A stretch of 64,000 nucleotides of DNA, from assembly GCA_027621405.1 (NCBI GenBank), contig JAQCBT010000002.1:186001-250000 (forward strand). The letters run 5' to 3'. Below the pieces are notes generated by a model. The model saw nothing but the letters and a program-made list of their open reading frames with translations. It was not told the origin of the DNA and searched no databases. Both the position numbers and the translations under genes were made by a program. Every line of letters begins with the position of its first letter. Position 1 is the stretch's first letter. Shown one piece after another: positions 1-8,307 of this stretch. This DNA is from Pseudomonadota bacterium. Its GTDB lineage: Bacteria > Pseudomonadota > Gammaproteobacteria > Pseudomonadales > Pseudohongiellaceae.

Positions 1-2202
1 CAGGATTTCAGTCTCGGTAATGTCTTCTATCAATATGATCACACCTTCCCTGCTGCTTGTGCCGGCGCCTGGTTTTTCGATGTTCGCCTTGTGCAGGTTA
101 ACGGTCTTGCTTTGGTCGTCCAGCAGGAAAGATTGCTTGTATGAATGATTCGTATCCTCGGCAAGAAACGTTTCCAGTAGTTGTTGCCAGGGCTGCGGAA
201 TGTCTTCCAGTGGGGAGCCTAATATGTCACTGGAATCGATTCCAGTGAATTTCGTCAGCGCCCGATTCCACATGATCACTTCCTTTTCATCGCTCAGTGA
301 GCATACACCGAGTGGCAGATCCAGCAATACCTGGCGATGATAGCGTCGCAGGTTGTCGAGATCGGCAGCCAGGCCGGTCAGATTGCTGCGGTAAGTTTCG
401 ATTCTGTTCTCGATAACATTCAGGTCAGTGGTTCCGTGTTCGGAGACCACGCTGTAGGGCAAGTAGCCGTCGATGATTTCCCTGGCTATGGAAGGACCGA
501 GCAAGCCGGAAAGATTTGCTTCAAGTCTTCCACGCAAGGAACGCAGTGAAGAAGGACGGCGGTCGCTGATATCAAACTTCAGATCCTGTAGTGCCTGGGT
601 GACTTCCCGACGGGCGGCTTTTTCGCCCAGGGGTTTGCTCAGACTGCGAATAAACTCTTCCGGGGATTTGGCCACGAGTCCGCTTCGCTTTCTGCGCCTG
701 ATGGTGTCGAGCGTACAGATGTCGGCGGAACTGCGCTCCTCATCTGTCGTTGGCGAGAACAGGGAGACTCCGACAAACAGGATTGAATTTACGATCAGTG
801 ACAGGGCCGCCATTTCTCGCCAGTTGATCGCCACCAGGGATAGTGGATCGGCATTCGTGAACAGTGGCAAGAGTAGAAACAGGAACCAGATGAAAACGCC
901 AGCGGCAAGCCCGGTTAAAAAGCCCGTCTTGTTGGCCTGTGGCCAATACAGTATCGATACCAGCCCGGGCAGAAACTGCAGGCATGCCGTGAATGCGACA
1001 GTACCAATAGTCTGGATGCTGATTTGAGTCTCGGATAAATAATGAAAGAGGAATCCGGCCCAAATAAGGGCTGTTATAAGAATTCGCCGATGCCAGAGTA
1101 GCCAGCGATAGATGTCATGTTTGGCTGAAGGTTGGTACAGCGGCAGAATCAGGTGATTCAGGCACATGTTGGAGAGGGCGAGGGTGATAACAATAATGAG
1201 TCCGCTCGCGGCAGAAAGCCCGCCCAGGTAGGCCAGCAGAGTCAGGAATGGCTGGTCGTAGGCTATGCCTATGGCTACCGGGAAGTATTCTACCTGGGCG
1301 TCCGTACCTGATTGCAGGCCTGCCCAGAGTATGGGTAATACCGGCAAGCTGATTAACAGAAAGTAAGCAGGCAGGGCCCAACTGGCAAAGGAAAGCGATG
1401 ATTGGCCATTACTCTCATTGAAGGTCACATAGAACATGTGCGGCATGGCGACAGAAGCCGTGAAAAACAGCAGGGCCAATACATGGAATGAGCTGAAATA
1501 ATCGGTGTCCTTGAGGTTCTGGATCAGTTCAGGCTGGGTTGCCAGCCAGGTATCCAGCTCGGCAAAGCTTCCGAACGCGCCGTAAACGGCAAACAGGCCG
1601 ACTCCGAGGAAGGCAACAAGCTTGACCAGTGATTCGAAAGCGATCGCCATGACCAGACCATCATGACGGGTTCGGCCAGCGCGGTGCGAGGTGCCGAACA
1701 ATATTGCGAAGAGAGTAATAAGCAAACAGAAGCCGACAGCGACAAGGCCCTGGCTGGCTTCAGCTGAAAGCATATTGGCAGTATCGGCAACCGCTCTTAT
1801 CTGCAAGGCAACCAGTGGTGTTACACCTACCAGAATTACCAGAGTGGTGGCAGTACCCGCCCAGGGAGAACGATAACGAAATGCCATCAGGTCAGCCAGC
1901 GAACTTAACTGGTAGGTGCGGGTCAGCTCTAGCAAGGGCTTCAATAACAAGGGCGAAAAAAGGAACGCCATGGAGATGCCAATGGAATTAGCCAGGAATC
2001 CATAACCTTCACGCAAGGCATTGCCTATAGATATGTAATAAGCCCAGACACTGGCGAATACACCCAGCGACAGCACGTGCACCACAGGGTGGCGAACGAT
2101 CCGGGTGGGAATCCATCCCTGGTCTGTGATGTAAGCAATGCCGAACAGCAGCACCAGATAGCTACTGCCAATAAGGAATAGTGTGGTGAGCTCAAAGCTC
2201 AT
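1..2202 (-). CDS. cbrA: CbrA-type sodium/solute symporter-sensor histidine kinase (partial, C-terminus beyond window)
   Basis: Reading leftward from ATG at 2202 the frame stays open for 734 codons to the window edge. Residues about 1-480 form a multi-span sodium:solute symporter (SSS) domain, including the stretch RTRHDGLVMAIAFESLVKL typical of CbrA-like proteins. Residues about 487-590 look like the STAC linker (LSGLLGPSIAREIID), and about 620-730 like a PAS domain. The kinase core should lie outside the window, which I infer. In Pseudomonas CbrA partners CbrB in carbon/nitrogen balance and histidine use, and sits beside gluQ and dksA exactly as here. The start overlaps the end of the small upstream gene, suggesting translational coupling. 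Confidence 0.9.
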   Translation of the reverse strand, partial: MSFELTTLFLIGSSYLVLLFGIAYITDQGWIPTRIVRHPVVHVLSLGVFASVWAYYISIGNALREGYGFLANSIGISMAFLFSPLLLKPLLELTRTYQLSSLADLMAFRYRSPWAGTATTLVILVGVTPLVALQIRAVADTANMLSAEASQGLVAVGFCLLITLFAILFGTSHRAGRTRHDGLVMAIAFESLVKLVAFLGVGLFAVYGAFGSFAELDTWLATQPELIQNLKDTDYFSSFHVLALLFFTASVAMPHMFYVTFNESNGQSSLSFASWALPAYFLLISLPVLPILWAGLQSGTDAQVEYFPVAIGIAYDQPFLTLLAYLGGLSAASGLIIVITLALSNMCLNHLILPLYQPSAKHDIYRWLLWHRRILITALIWAGFLFHYLSETQISIQTIGTVAFTACLQFLPGLVSILYWPQANKTGFLTGLAAGVFIWFLFLLLPLFTNADPLSLVAINWREMAALSLIVNSILFVGVSLFSPTTDEERSSADICTLDTIRRRKRSGLVAKSPEEFIRSLSKPLGEKAARREVTQALQDLKFDISDRRPSSLRSLRGRLEANLSGLLGPSIAREIIDGYLPYSVVSEHGTTDLNVIENRIETYRSNLTGLAADLDNLRRYHRQVLLDLPLGVCSLSDEKEVIMWNRALTKFTGIDSSDILGSPLEDIPQPWQQLLETFLAEDTNHSYKQSFLLDDQSKTVNLHKANIEKPGAGTSSREGVIILIEDITETEIL

Positions 2203-2368
2203 CTGAGTCTCGCTCCCGGTGGGTCCAGCTGGCCCAGACAACTACCAACAGTCCAACCAGGAATGGGCGATACCAGGCGCCATCAGCTTCGTTTATCCAG
2301 TCCACACTAACGAGGAAGAGCAGATAGATGATGACGAGAAGGATAAGAATGGAACGTGGAATGTACAA
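2192..2368 (-). CDS. cbrX: Small membrane protein upstream of and overlapping cbrA (CbrX-like)
   Basis: A 58-residue frame with a TTG start at 2368, preceded by AGGAAG seven bases upstream and by an in-frame stop four codons earlier, so TTG is the only sensible start. It encodes two hydrophobic stretches (about residues 5-20 and 35-46) separated by DWINEADGAWYRP, and ends in TGA at 2192-2194, overlapping the cbrA ATG by 11 bases. In Pseudomonas a small gene called cbrX lies in this slot and is translationally coupled to cbrA. The match by position and type is good; I did not compare sequences. A function for the peptide itself cannot be read from the sequence. Confidence 0.7.
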   Translation of the reverse strand: MYIPRSILILLVIIYLLFLVSVDWINEADGAWYRPFLVGLLVVVWASWTHRERDSDEL

Positions 2369-2394
2369 AAGTGCTTCCTAGAGGTTTCCTGATG

Positions 2395-3306
2395 TTAGGA
2401 GCATAAAGGCATATTAGCTAACTTGGGTACAGCCTGTATATCCCAGTGCTCGCGCGCCCACTCGAGAATGGTCTTCAGCTTGCTGCCCCTGAGGCTGTCC
2501 GGTGGTTGCTGTCCGAGGAACTTTAGTGCCAGCAATACCTGCTCGCTCCCGTTGCGAGTGTCTATTGGCTCCGCGAAGTGTTGCTTGCTGAGTTTCTGTC
2601 CCTGTTCATTGGTGACCACAGGAATGTGGGCATAGCTGGGAGTGGGGAATCCCAGGATCCTTTGCAGATAGATCTGGCGCGGTGTTGAATCCAGTAGGTC
2701 GTAGCCGCGTACGATGCGGTTTATATTCTGAAATGCATCATCGACTACCACGGCGAGTTGATAGGCAAACAAGCCATCTTTTCGTCGCAGGATAAAGTCG
2801 CCCACGTCTTCGATTAGCCGTTGTGAGTATGCTCCCTGGATTTGGTCGCAGAACTCGATTTGGCTGTTATCGACCCGGAGTCTTATTGCGCTATTGCGGG
2901 TTTCGCCGAGATCCCTGTCCCGGCAATGACCATCGTAGACAGAACCCAGAGATTTGATACGCGGCCGTGAGCAGTCACAGCGAAAACAGAGTCCAGAGTC
3001 CGTCAGTTGTTGCAGGCATTCCTCATAGGCTGGAAGTCTGCTGCTCTGATAAAGCACCTCACCATCCCAGCTCAGTTCCAGGGCTTGAAGTTGATCGAGA
3101 ATTATCTGGTCGGTGCCGGCGGGTTCGCGGGGAGGGTCAAGGTCTTCCATACGCAGCAACCACGTTCCGTTGCTGGAGCGCGCGTCCAGGTAGCTGGCCA
3201 GGGCAGCCAAGAGGGAGCCAAAGTGCAGGGGGCCGGTTGGTGAAGGGGCGAAGCGCCCGATATAGTTATTGCCGAGGTTGCTGGCTGGAGAATTCACTTC
3301 TGCCAT
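2395..3306 (-). CDS. gluQ: Glutamyl-Q tRNA(Asp) synthetase
   Basis: A 303-residue paralogue of the glutamyl-tRNA synthetase catalytic domain that charges the queuosine base of tRNA(Asp) with glutamate. Visible are the class I motif around residues 20-31 (APSPTGPLHFGS), zinc-ligand cysteines in CFRCDC and YDGHC near residues 100-120, and a KLSKQ version of the KMSKS loop near residue 245. The anticodon-binding half of GltX is absent, as usual for this family. It lies downstream of dksA in the same direction, with a strong hairpin between them. The gene starts at ATG 3306. Confidence 0.95.
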   Translation of the reverse strand: MAEVNSPASNLGNNYIGRFAPSPTGPLHFGSLLAALASYLDARSSNGTWLLRMEDLDPPREPAGTDQIILDQLQALELSWDGEVLYQSSRLPAYEECLQQLTDSGLCFRCDCSRPRIKSLGSVYDGHCRDRDLGETRNSAIRLRVDNSQIEFCDQIQGAYSQRLIEDVGDFILRRKDGLFAYQLAVVVDDAFQNINRIVRGYDLLDSTPRQIYLQRILGFPTPSYAHIPVVTNEQGQKLSKQHFAEPIDTRNGSEQVLLALKFLGQQPPDSLRGSKLKTILEWAREHWDIQAVPKLANMPLCS

Positions 3307-3356
3307 TGAAAAGCTCAGGCTGGACGGCGTGGTTGGATAGGCTGGCCACTTTACAG

Positions 3357-3384
3357 CAATCGCAGCAGCAAGCTGCTGCGATTG
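3357..3384. terminator. Perfect 13-bp inverted repeat between dksA and gluQ
   Basis: The arms 3357-3369 and 3372-3384 are perfectly complementary with two bases between them, giving a GC-rich hairpin in the transcript in either direction. No U-run follows on either strand, so it is not a textbook intrinsic terminator. It could still cause partial termination or RNA processing after dksA, reducing gluQ expression. A terminator between dksA and gluQ is, as I recall, described in Shigella flexneri. Confidence 0.6.
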
Positions 3385-3444
3385 TCTGGCAATTTAACTG
3401 TAGAGTGCTGGCAGTGCGGACAGTCGCGATTCGAGATCGCCGGT

Positions 3445-3888
3445 CTAGCTACCCAGTTGTTTCTCTTTGATTTCGTCGAGAGTCTTGCAGTCGATGCACT
3501 TGTTCGCAGTTGGCCTGGCCTCTAGTCGACGGATACCAATCTCGATTCCGCAGGATTCGCAGTAGCCATAGTCGTCCTGAGCGATGGCCTCGATAGTGCT
3601 ATCGATTTTCTTGATAAGCTTGCGTTCGCGATCCCGCGTGCGCAACTCGAGACTGAACTCTTCTTCCTGGGTGGCGCGGTCAGCTGGATCTGGATAGTTC
3701 GCCGCATCGTCTTGCATGTGATGCACGGTGCGATCGACTTCTTCCATGAGTTGATTCCGCCAGTCGAGCAAAATTTTCTTGAAGTGTTCGCGCTGCTTTT
3801 CGTTCATGTACTCTTCGCCTTTCTTGGGCTTGTACGGAACGAAGTTTTTAAGAACTGGATTGGAATCAGTGCTTTGTGTAGCGGCCAT
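3445..3888 (-). CDS. dksA: RNA polymerase-binding transcription factor DksA
   Basis: A 147-residue DksA that binds the RNA polymerase secondary channel and works with ppGpp in the stringent response. The coiled-coil tip shows DPADRA (residues 67-72), including the acidic residues and alanine needed for activity. The C-terminal zinc finger has all four cysteines (C110, C113, C131, C134). The ATG at 3888 has AGGAAA just upstream. It is the first gene of the leftward dksA-gluQ-cbrX-cbrA run. A second, divergent DksA-type protein is encoded at 7931-8290. Confidence 0.97.
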   Translation of the reverse strand: MAATQSTDSNPVLKNFVPYKPKKGEEYMNEKQREHFKKILLDWRNQLMEEVDRTVHHMQDDAANYPDPADRATQEEEFSLELRTRDRERKLIKKIDSTIEAIAQDDYGYCESCGIEIGIRRLEARPTANKCIDCKTLDEIKEKQLGS

Positions 3889-4259
3889 GTTTCCTATGCC
3901 TCTTCACTACCTGGGGTCTGTACTCAAGTTACTGGATTTGCACCAAGCCAGTGACTGAGACCGCAGTATCAGAACAATTTTTGCGCCAACTCTGGTGTGG
4001 TTTTGCACTGGAAAATCAGTGCTAAATTGCACCAGAAATGGCACCCGGAATTTTGAAAGCTGGGTAAGCTACCAGATTCTTACTGGGGATGCTAGAAAAT
4101 TTCACCCTGCGGGATTTATGACATCGACGGCCACTTTGAGGCTGGCTATGCACCTGGCGCTGCGGTGGCTATCCCCTCTGGCCCCCGCCTATAATGACCC
4201 CGTTTTATGACCAATTTGTAAAGGAATAACCCAGGTTTCACAGACCGCAGGAAAGCAGT
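3889..4259. promoter_or_regulatory. Divergent dksA / aminotransferase intergenic region with imperfect palindrome
   Basis: This 371-bp gap must hold promoters for both divergent genes. A perfect TATAAT lies at 4190-4195, 64 bases before the aminotransferase ATG, but no good -35 sits at the right distance. An imperfect inverted repeat of two 19-base arms (3992-4010 and 4017-4035, 15 of 19 positions matching, 6-base loop) lies on the dksA side and could be a leader hairpin or an operator. I see no gene in the gap. Confidence 0.5.
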
Positions 4260-5438
4260 ATGGATCAGCGGAAGTCGTTTCAACGTCCCGTGCTAAGCCG
4301 GGTCAACCCATTTCGTGTCATGACGGTAATGCACCGGGCTGCCGATCTGGAAAAGCAGGGCAGGAAAATCGTACACATGGAGGTTGGTGAGCCCGACTTC
4401 AGCACGGCCCAGCCCATCGTCGATGCCGCCAAGCGGGCACTCGATGAGGGCTTCACGCAATACACCGCGGCACCCGGAATTAGCGAGTTGCGTGAGAAAC
4501 TGGCGCAACACTACAGCAAGCGCCATCGACTGGACCTGGACCCGCAACGAATCCTGATTACCCCGGGAGCCAGTGGCGGCCTGACCCTGCTGGCCAATAT
4601 GCTGGTCGACCAGGGCGACGGAATTCTGCTGAGTGACCCGGCCTATCCCTGTGTTCGAAATTTCATCTATCTGCTCGGTGCCCAGCCGCAGTTGATTCCG
4701 GTCGGCCTGGAACAGAACTTCCAGCCAACAGTTGAGATGCTGGATCATTATCGCAGCGATGCAACCAGGGGAGTCTGGCTGGCTTCGCCGGGCAATCCGA
4801 CCGGCACCATCCTGGAAAGAAAGCAGTTGCAGGAAATTAGCGCATGGGCGCGACAACATGCATGCCACCTGTTGGTGGATGAGATCTACCACGGACTGCA
4901 CTATGTGGAGGATATGCCGAGCATCCTGGAAATCGACCAGTCGGCCTTCGTGGTTAACAGCTTCTCAAAATATTTTGGTATGACCGGGTGGCGTCTGGGC
5001 TGGATCGTGGTACCTGAAGACTATATAGGTACGGCAAACATCCTGGCCCAGAATCTTTACATATCCGCCTCGTCGATTGCCCAAAGGGCCGCGCTGGCAG
5101 CCTTCTCCGAGGAAGCGGAGGGGATTTTTGAGAGCCGCCGTGCAGCATTCCGCCAGCGCAGGGATTATCTGGCAGCGGCACTCAAGGATCTGGGCTTTGT
5201 CATCTCTGACAATATCCAGGGTGCATTCTACATCTATGCCAATATTTCGAAGTTTTCCACGGACGCGGAAGAATTCTGCCGCCTGGTGCTGGAAGACTAC
5301 GGGGTCGCAATTACTCCCGGCACAGACTTTGGCGAATACAGAAGCAATGAATTCGTGCGCCTCGCCTTTACCACCAGCATGGAAGACCTGGAGCTGGGTG
5401 TAGAGCGCCTGGCTGAAGCTGTGTCAGCCCTCGTGTGA
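4260..5438 (+). CDS. Class I/II pyridoxal-phosphate aminotransferase (aspartate aminotransferase family)
   Basis: A 392-residue fold-type I aminotransferase. The PLP-binding lysine is K237 in SFSKYFGMTGWRLGW. N179 (SPGNPTGT) and D207 (LLVDEIYHG) are the expected cofactor contacts, and R245 lies in the usual substrate-carboxylate region. The substrate cannot be read from the sequence; neighbours of sfsA/dksA in Pseudomonas carry a similar gene annotated only as an aminotransferase. The start ATG at 4260 has AGGAAA upstream. sfsA follows after 53 bases in the same direction. Confidence 0.88.
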   Translation: MDQRKSFQRPVLSRVNPFRVMTVMHRAADLEKQGRKIVHMEVGEPDFSTAQPIVDAAKRALDEGFTQYTAAPGISELREKLAQHYSKRHRLDLDPQRILITPGASGGLTLLANMLVDQGDGILLSDPAYPCVRNFIYLLGAQPQLIPVGLEQNFQPTVEMLDHYRSDATRGVWLASPGNPTGTILERKQLQEISAWARQHACHLLVDEIYHGLHYVEDMPSILEIDQSAFVVNSFSKYFGMTGWRLGWIVVPEDYIGTANILAQNLYISASSIAQRAALAAFSEEAEGIFESRRAAFRQRRDYLAAALKDLGFVISDNIQGAFYIYANISKFSTDAEEFCRLVLEDYGVAITPGTDFGEYRSNEFVRLAFTTSMEDLELGVERLAEAVSALV

Positions 5439-5491
5439 TTCCGGTTCGTGGTAAGCACTGTGTGCAACTGCTTTTTATTGATAGTTAGCCC

Positions 5492-6214
5492 ATGAATTTT
5501 CCTGCACCCCTGCAAGAGGGAATTCTGATCAGGCGTTACAAGCGATTTCTCGCAGACGTTGAATTACCCTCCGGTGAAATCATAACCCTGCATTGTCCCA
5601 ACACCGGATCGATGAAGAATTGCCAGCAGCCGGGGAGCAGGGTCTGGTATACCGATTCAGGGAACGCAAAACGAAAATACCCATGCACCTGGCAGCTCGT
5701 CGAAGTCGACGGCCAATTCCTTGTAGGCATCAATACCGGTTTATCCAATGCTCTGGTAGAAGAAGGTATTAGCAGTGGCCGTGTGAGTGAACTTCAGGGG
5801 TACACCTCGATTCGTCGCGAAGTTCCCTATGGCGAACAACGAAGCAGGATCGACTTGCTCCTTGAGCACGGAGAGGAAGCATCGCAGCGCTGCTATATCG
5901 AGGTGAAGAACGTCAGTCTCGGTGTGGGTAACGGTCTTGGCGAGTTTCCGGATGCCGTAACCACCCGTGGCCAGAAGCACCTGGAAGAGCTGATGCATAT
6001 CCGGGAACAAGGCGATCGCGCCGTGTTGTTCTTCTGCGTTCAACATGAGGGTATCGACGCCGTAGGGCCTGCAGATGAGATCGACCCTGACTATGGCAGC
6101 TTACTGCGCCGGGCAGTTGCTACAGGAGTCGAGGTGTTGGCCTACGCCGCGGAGTTTGATCTGCAAGCAGGGACTGTCGCCTTGAACAGGCGGGTGGCAC
6201 TGGCTCTCGACTAA
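5492..6214 (+). CDS. sfsA: SfsA family DNA/RNA nuclease-like protein (sugar fermentation stimulation protein homologue)
   Basis: A 240-residue SfsA homologue. The N-terminal half has the family signature [20 protein letters not shown] (about residues 33-52). The C-terminal half has the nuclease-like core [13 protein letters not shown] segment followed by [11 protein letters not shown], including the conserved aspartate and glutamate. E. coli SfsA was first linked to maltose metabolism and binds DNA; its physiological role is unsettled. It is co-oriented with the aminotransferase and ends 36 bases from the convergent Rieske gene. Confidence 0.93.
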   Translation: MNFPAPLQEGILIRRYKRFLADVELPSGEIITLHCPNTGSMKNCQQPGSRVWYTDSGNAKRKYPCTWQLVEVDGQFLVGINTGLSNALVEEGISSGRVSELQGYTSIRREVPYGEQRSRIDLLLEHGEEASQRCYIEVKNVSLGVGNGLGEFPDAVTTRGQKHLEELMHIREQGDRAVLFFCVQHEGIDAVGPADEIDPDYGSLLRRAVATGVEVLAYAAEFDLQAGTVALNRRVALALD

Positions 6215-6250
6215 AGCCAGCGACTCGCCCCCTGAGGGTGACCGCCCGGT

Positions 6251-6595
6251 TTACTGCACAGGCGGTGGGGCGATCTTCGACTCATCCACCATGATCACGC
6301 CGTTATCCTCGATGAAGGGAATGGCCTGCAGGGACTTGCCTTTGCAGGGTCCCTGCAGACAGTAGCCATCTTCAATCTGAAACAGGGCGCCATGGGTAGA
6401 GCACTGGATCAATGCGCCATCGGCGTCGAGGAATCGATCTTCCTGCCATTCCAGCGGTGTGCCCAGGTGCGGGCAGCGATTTCGATACAGGAATATCTGG
6501 TCGTCTTTCTTGACGGCAAACAGAAATGTGCCGGCCGCCTCGATTCCCTTCGAAGTTCCTTCTTCTATATCTTCCCGGTTCAGTACAGCGATCAT
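6251..6595 (-). CDS. Small Rieske [2Fe-2S] protein (NirD/ferredoxin type)
   Basis: A 114-residue stand-alone Rieske domain. The cluster ligands are visible as C41-P-H43 and C65-S-T-H68. There is no signal peptide or membrane span, so it is a soluble cytoplasmic ferredoxin-like protein rather than a bc1 subunit. It lies 12 bases downstream of the cystathionine-synthase-like gene in the same direction, so the two are probably co-transcribed. The partner oxidoreductase is unknown. The short spacing suggests a link to sulfur amino acid metabolism, but this is inference only. Confidence 0.85.
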   Translation of the reverse strand: MIAVLNREDIEEGTSKGIEAAGTFLFAVKKDDQIFLYRNRCPHLGTPLEWQEDRFLDADGALIQCSTHGALFQIEDGYCLQGPCKGKSLQAIPFIEDNGVIMVDESKIAPPPVQ

Positions 6596-6607
6596 TGGCT
6601 ATGCAAT

Positions 6608-7837
6608 TCAGGCCAGGGCCTGTTCAAAATCTTGCAACAAGTCTTCGGTATTTTCGATGCCCACGGAGAAGCGGATCATTGAATCGCCTATACCCATGGA
6701 TGCCCTGCGCTCGGGGCCCATTTCATAAAAAATAGTATGTGCCACAGGTATGGCCAGCGTTCGCGTGTCCCCAAGGTTGCTCGATGCGATGACCACATCG
6801 AGCTTGTTGAGGAAATCGAAGCAATCCAGCTGTGCGTCCAGATCCAGGCTGAAAATTGCGCCGAAGTTTCCGAACAGGGTGCTAGCCAGCTCATGCTGTG
6901 GGTGGCTGGTGAGGCCAGGATAATAGACACGGCTCACCCGAGGGTGATTCTCACAGAACTCGGCCAGTACCAGCGCATTCTGGCAGGCTTTGTCCATACG
7001 CAGGGTCAGCGTCTCAGACCCTACTGCCAGGTGGTGTGCCGCCTCGGGCCCCAAGGATGCCCCCATGTCACGCAGGCCTTTCTTCCTGATCTGGGTAATG
7101 CCCCACAGGGTTTTGTCGCCCTTGCGATAGGTGTCCACTATATTGTCATAGCTTTCCCAATTGAAGAGACCAGTATCGGTAACTGAGCCACCGAGGGCAT
7201 TGCCGTGTCCGCCTATGTATTTGGTCAACGAGTTAATAACGAGGCTTGCCCCTACCGATTTCGGTTGGAACAAATGCGGGGACGTCATGGTGTTGTCTAC
7301 ACAGTAGATCAGCCCACGTTGCTGGCAGAGTTGGCCGATGTTGGCCAGGTCTGCGACCTGGGTAACCGGATTCGCGATTGTTTCCACGAATACCAGGCGA
7401 GTGTTTTCCCTGATGGCAGATTCCACTTCGCTGGCCTTCGTGGCATCGACGAATGTGACTTCAATGCCGAAGTTTTGCAGCGTGCCAAAAAAACTGTTGG
7501 TGTTGCCAAACAGGAAGGAGCTGGCGATGAAGTGGTCGCCTTGTCTCAGCAGGGTGAGCATTATGGCCGCGATTCCAGCCATGCCGGTGGCAAAGGCTAT
7601 AGTCGCAAGGCCGTCTTCCATGGCGGTAATACGATCCTGCAACGCGGTGACAGTAGGATTCATCTGTCGACCGTAGTTATAGCCAGCCCGTTTACCCTGG
7701 AACACGGCGGCAAGATCACGGGCATCGCTGTAACCATAGGCTACAGACGGATGCACAGGCTTGTGCAGAACACCATGTTCCGGCTCGCCGCGTCGATCTG
7801 AATGCAGATTCGTTGTAATGAAGCCTTTCCTGGCCAT
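6608..7837 (-). CDS. Cystathionine gamma-synthase / O-acylhomoserine sulfhydrylase family PLP enzyme
   Basis: A 409-residue Cys/Met-metabolism PLP enzyme. K206 in NSLTKYIGGHGN is the PLP lysine, D181 (CVDNTM) pairs with the pyridine nitrogen, and YNYGRQMNPT (residues 53-62) is the subunit-interface tyrosine/arginine motif. The family covers cystathionine synthases, lyases and sulfhydrylases, and I cannot assign the exact reaction. The divergence of the N-terminus (HKPVHPSVAYGYSDARDL) suggests the sulfhydrylase-like side group often annotated just as cystathionine gamma-synthase family. It is followed by the Rieske gene and preceded by the second DksA-type gene. Confidence 0.88.
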   Translation of the reverse strand: MARKGFITTNLHSDRRGEPEHGVLHKPVHPSVAYGYSDARDLAAVFQGKRAGYNYGRQMNPTVTALQDRITAMEDGLATIAFATGMAGIAAIMLTLLRQGDHFIASSFLFGNTNSFFGTLQNFGIEVTFVDATKASEVESAIRENTRLVFVETIANPVTQVADLANIGQLCQQRGLIYCVDNTMTSPHLFQPKSVGASLVINSLTKYIGGHGNALGGSVTDTGLFNWESYDNIVDTYRKGDKTLWGITQIRKKGLRDMGASLGPEAAHHLAVGSETLTLRMDKACQNALVLAEFCENHPRVSRVYYPGLTSHPQHELASTLFGNFGAIFSLDLDAQLDCFDFLNKLDVVIASSNLGDTRTLAIPVAHTIFYEMGPERRASMGIGDSMIRFSVGIENTEDLLQDFEQALA

Positions 7838-7930
7838 TTGACTGCTCAGTTGGAAATTTGCAAAATTTTTCAGGAGGAACTGCGATGAGGCTGGCTTTAT
7901 ACACCAGCGTCGGCGCTTTTGGAAGTCGTG

Positions 7931-8290
7931 CTATTGCCGGTCAACGGAGTCCTGGCAGGCAATGCAGAGTCTGGCTTCTGGTTGCGCTCTTAGTCGGCCA
8001 TAGCCAATGCCCGCGTCACATCGGGTGCAATAACCGTAGTCTCCGGATTCCATCGCCGCCAAAGCGATATTCACCTTGCGCAACCGGGTCTGGGCTTTTT
8101 CTCTGGCGGAAATGGCAACACTTTGCTGCTGCATGGCATCCATGCGAGACACCCGTCCCACCAGTGTCTGGTCGAGCGTCACCGCCGCGGTTGCAGATTT
8201 ACTGAGTTGCAGCTGTTCCTGCAATTCCTGCTGAAGTTGTTGCAAGCGGGCCTGTAGCTCCCGCAATTGTTCCCGGCTTGGCTCTGCCAT
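7931..8290 (-). CDS. TraR/DksA-type C4 zinc finger protein (second DksA paralogue)
   Basis: A 119-residue protein with an N-terminal glutamine-rich coiled coil (about residues 5-30), the family segment LVGRVSRMDAMQQQ (43-56) and a C4 zinc finger (C88, C91, C109, C112). It lacks the DPADRA tip of the true DksA at 3445-3888, so a DksA-like effect on transcription is uncertain. It lies 17 bases downstream of the unrecognised 446-residue gene and 93 bases upstream of the cystathionine-synthase-like gene. All run leftward and may form one transcription unit. Confidence 0.88.
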   Translation of the reverse strand: MAEPSREQLRELQARLQQLQQELQEQLQLSKSATAAVTLDQTLVGRVSRMDAMQQQSVAISAREKAQTRLRKVNIALAAMESGDYGYCTRCDAGIGYGRLRAQPEARLCIACQDSVDRQ

Positions 8291-8307
8291 CTCTCTATTG
8301 CTGTTCC

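Noticed and set aside
473-1027. A 184-codon rightward open frame
   Set aside because: It is antisense to the cbrA frame, which shows symporter, STAC and PAS sequence throughout.
7883-8205. Rightward frame with a strong AGGAGG before ATG 7883
   Set aside because: The ribosome-site match is tempting, but most of the frame is antisense to the DksA-type gene and the peptide has no recognisable features.
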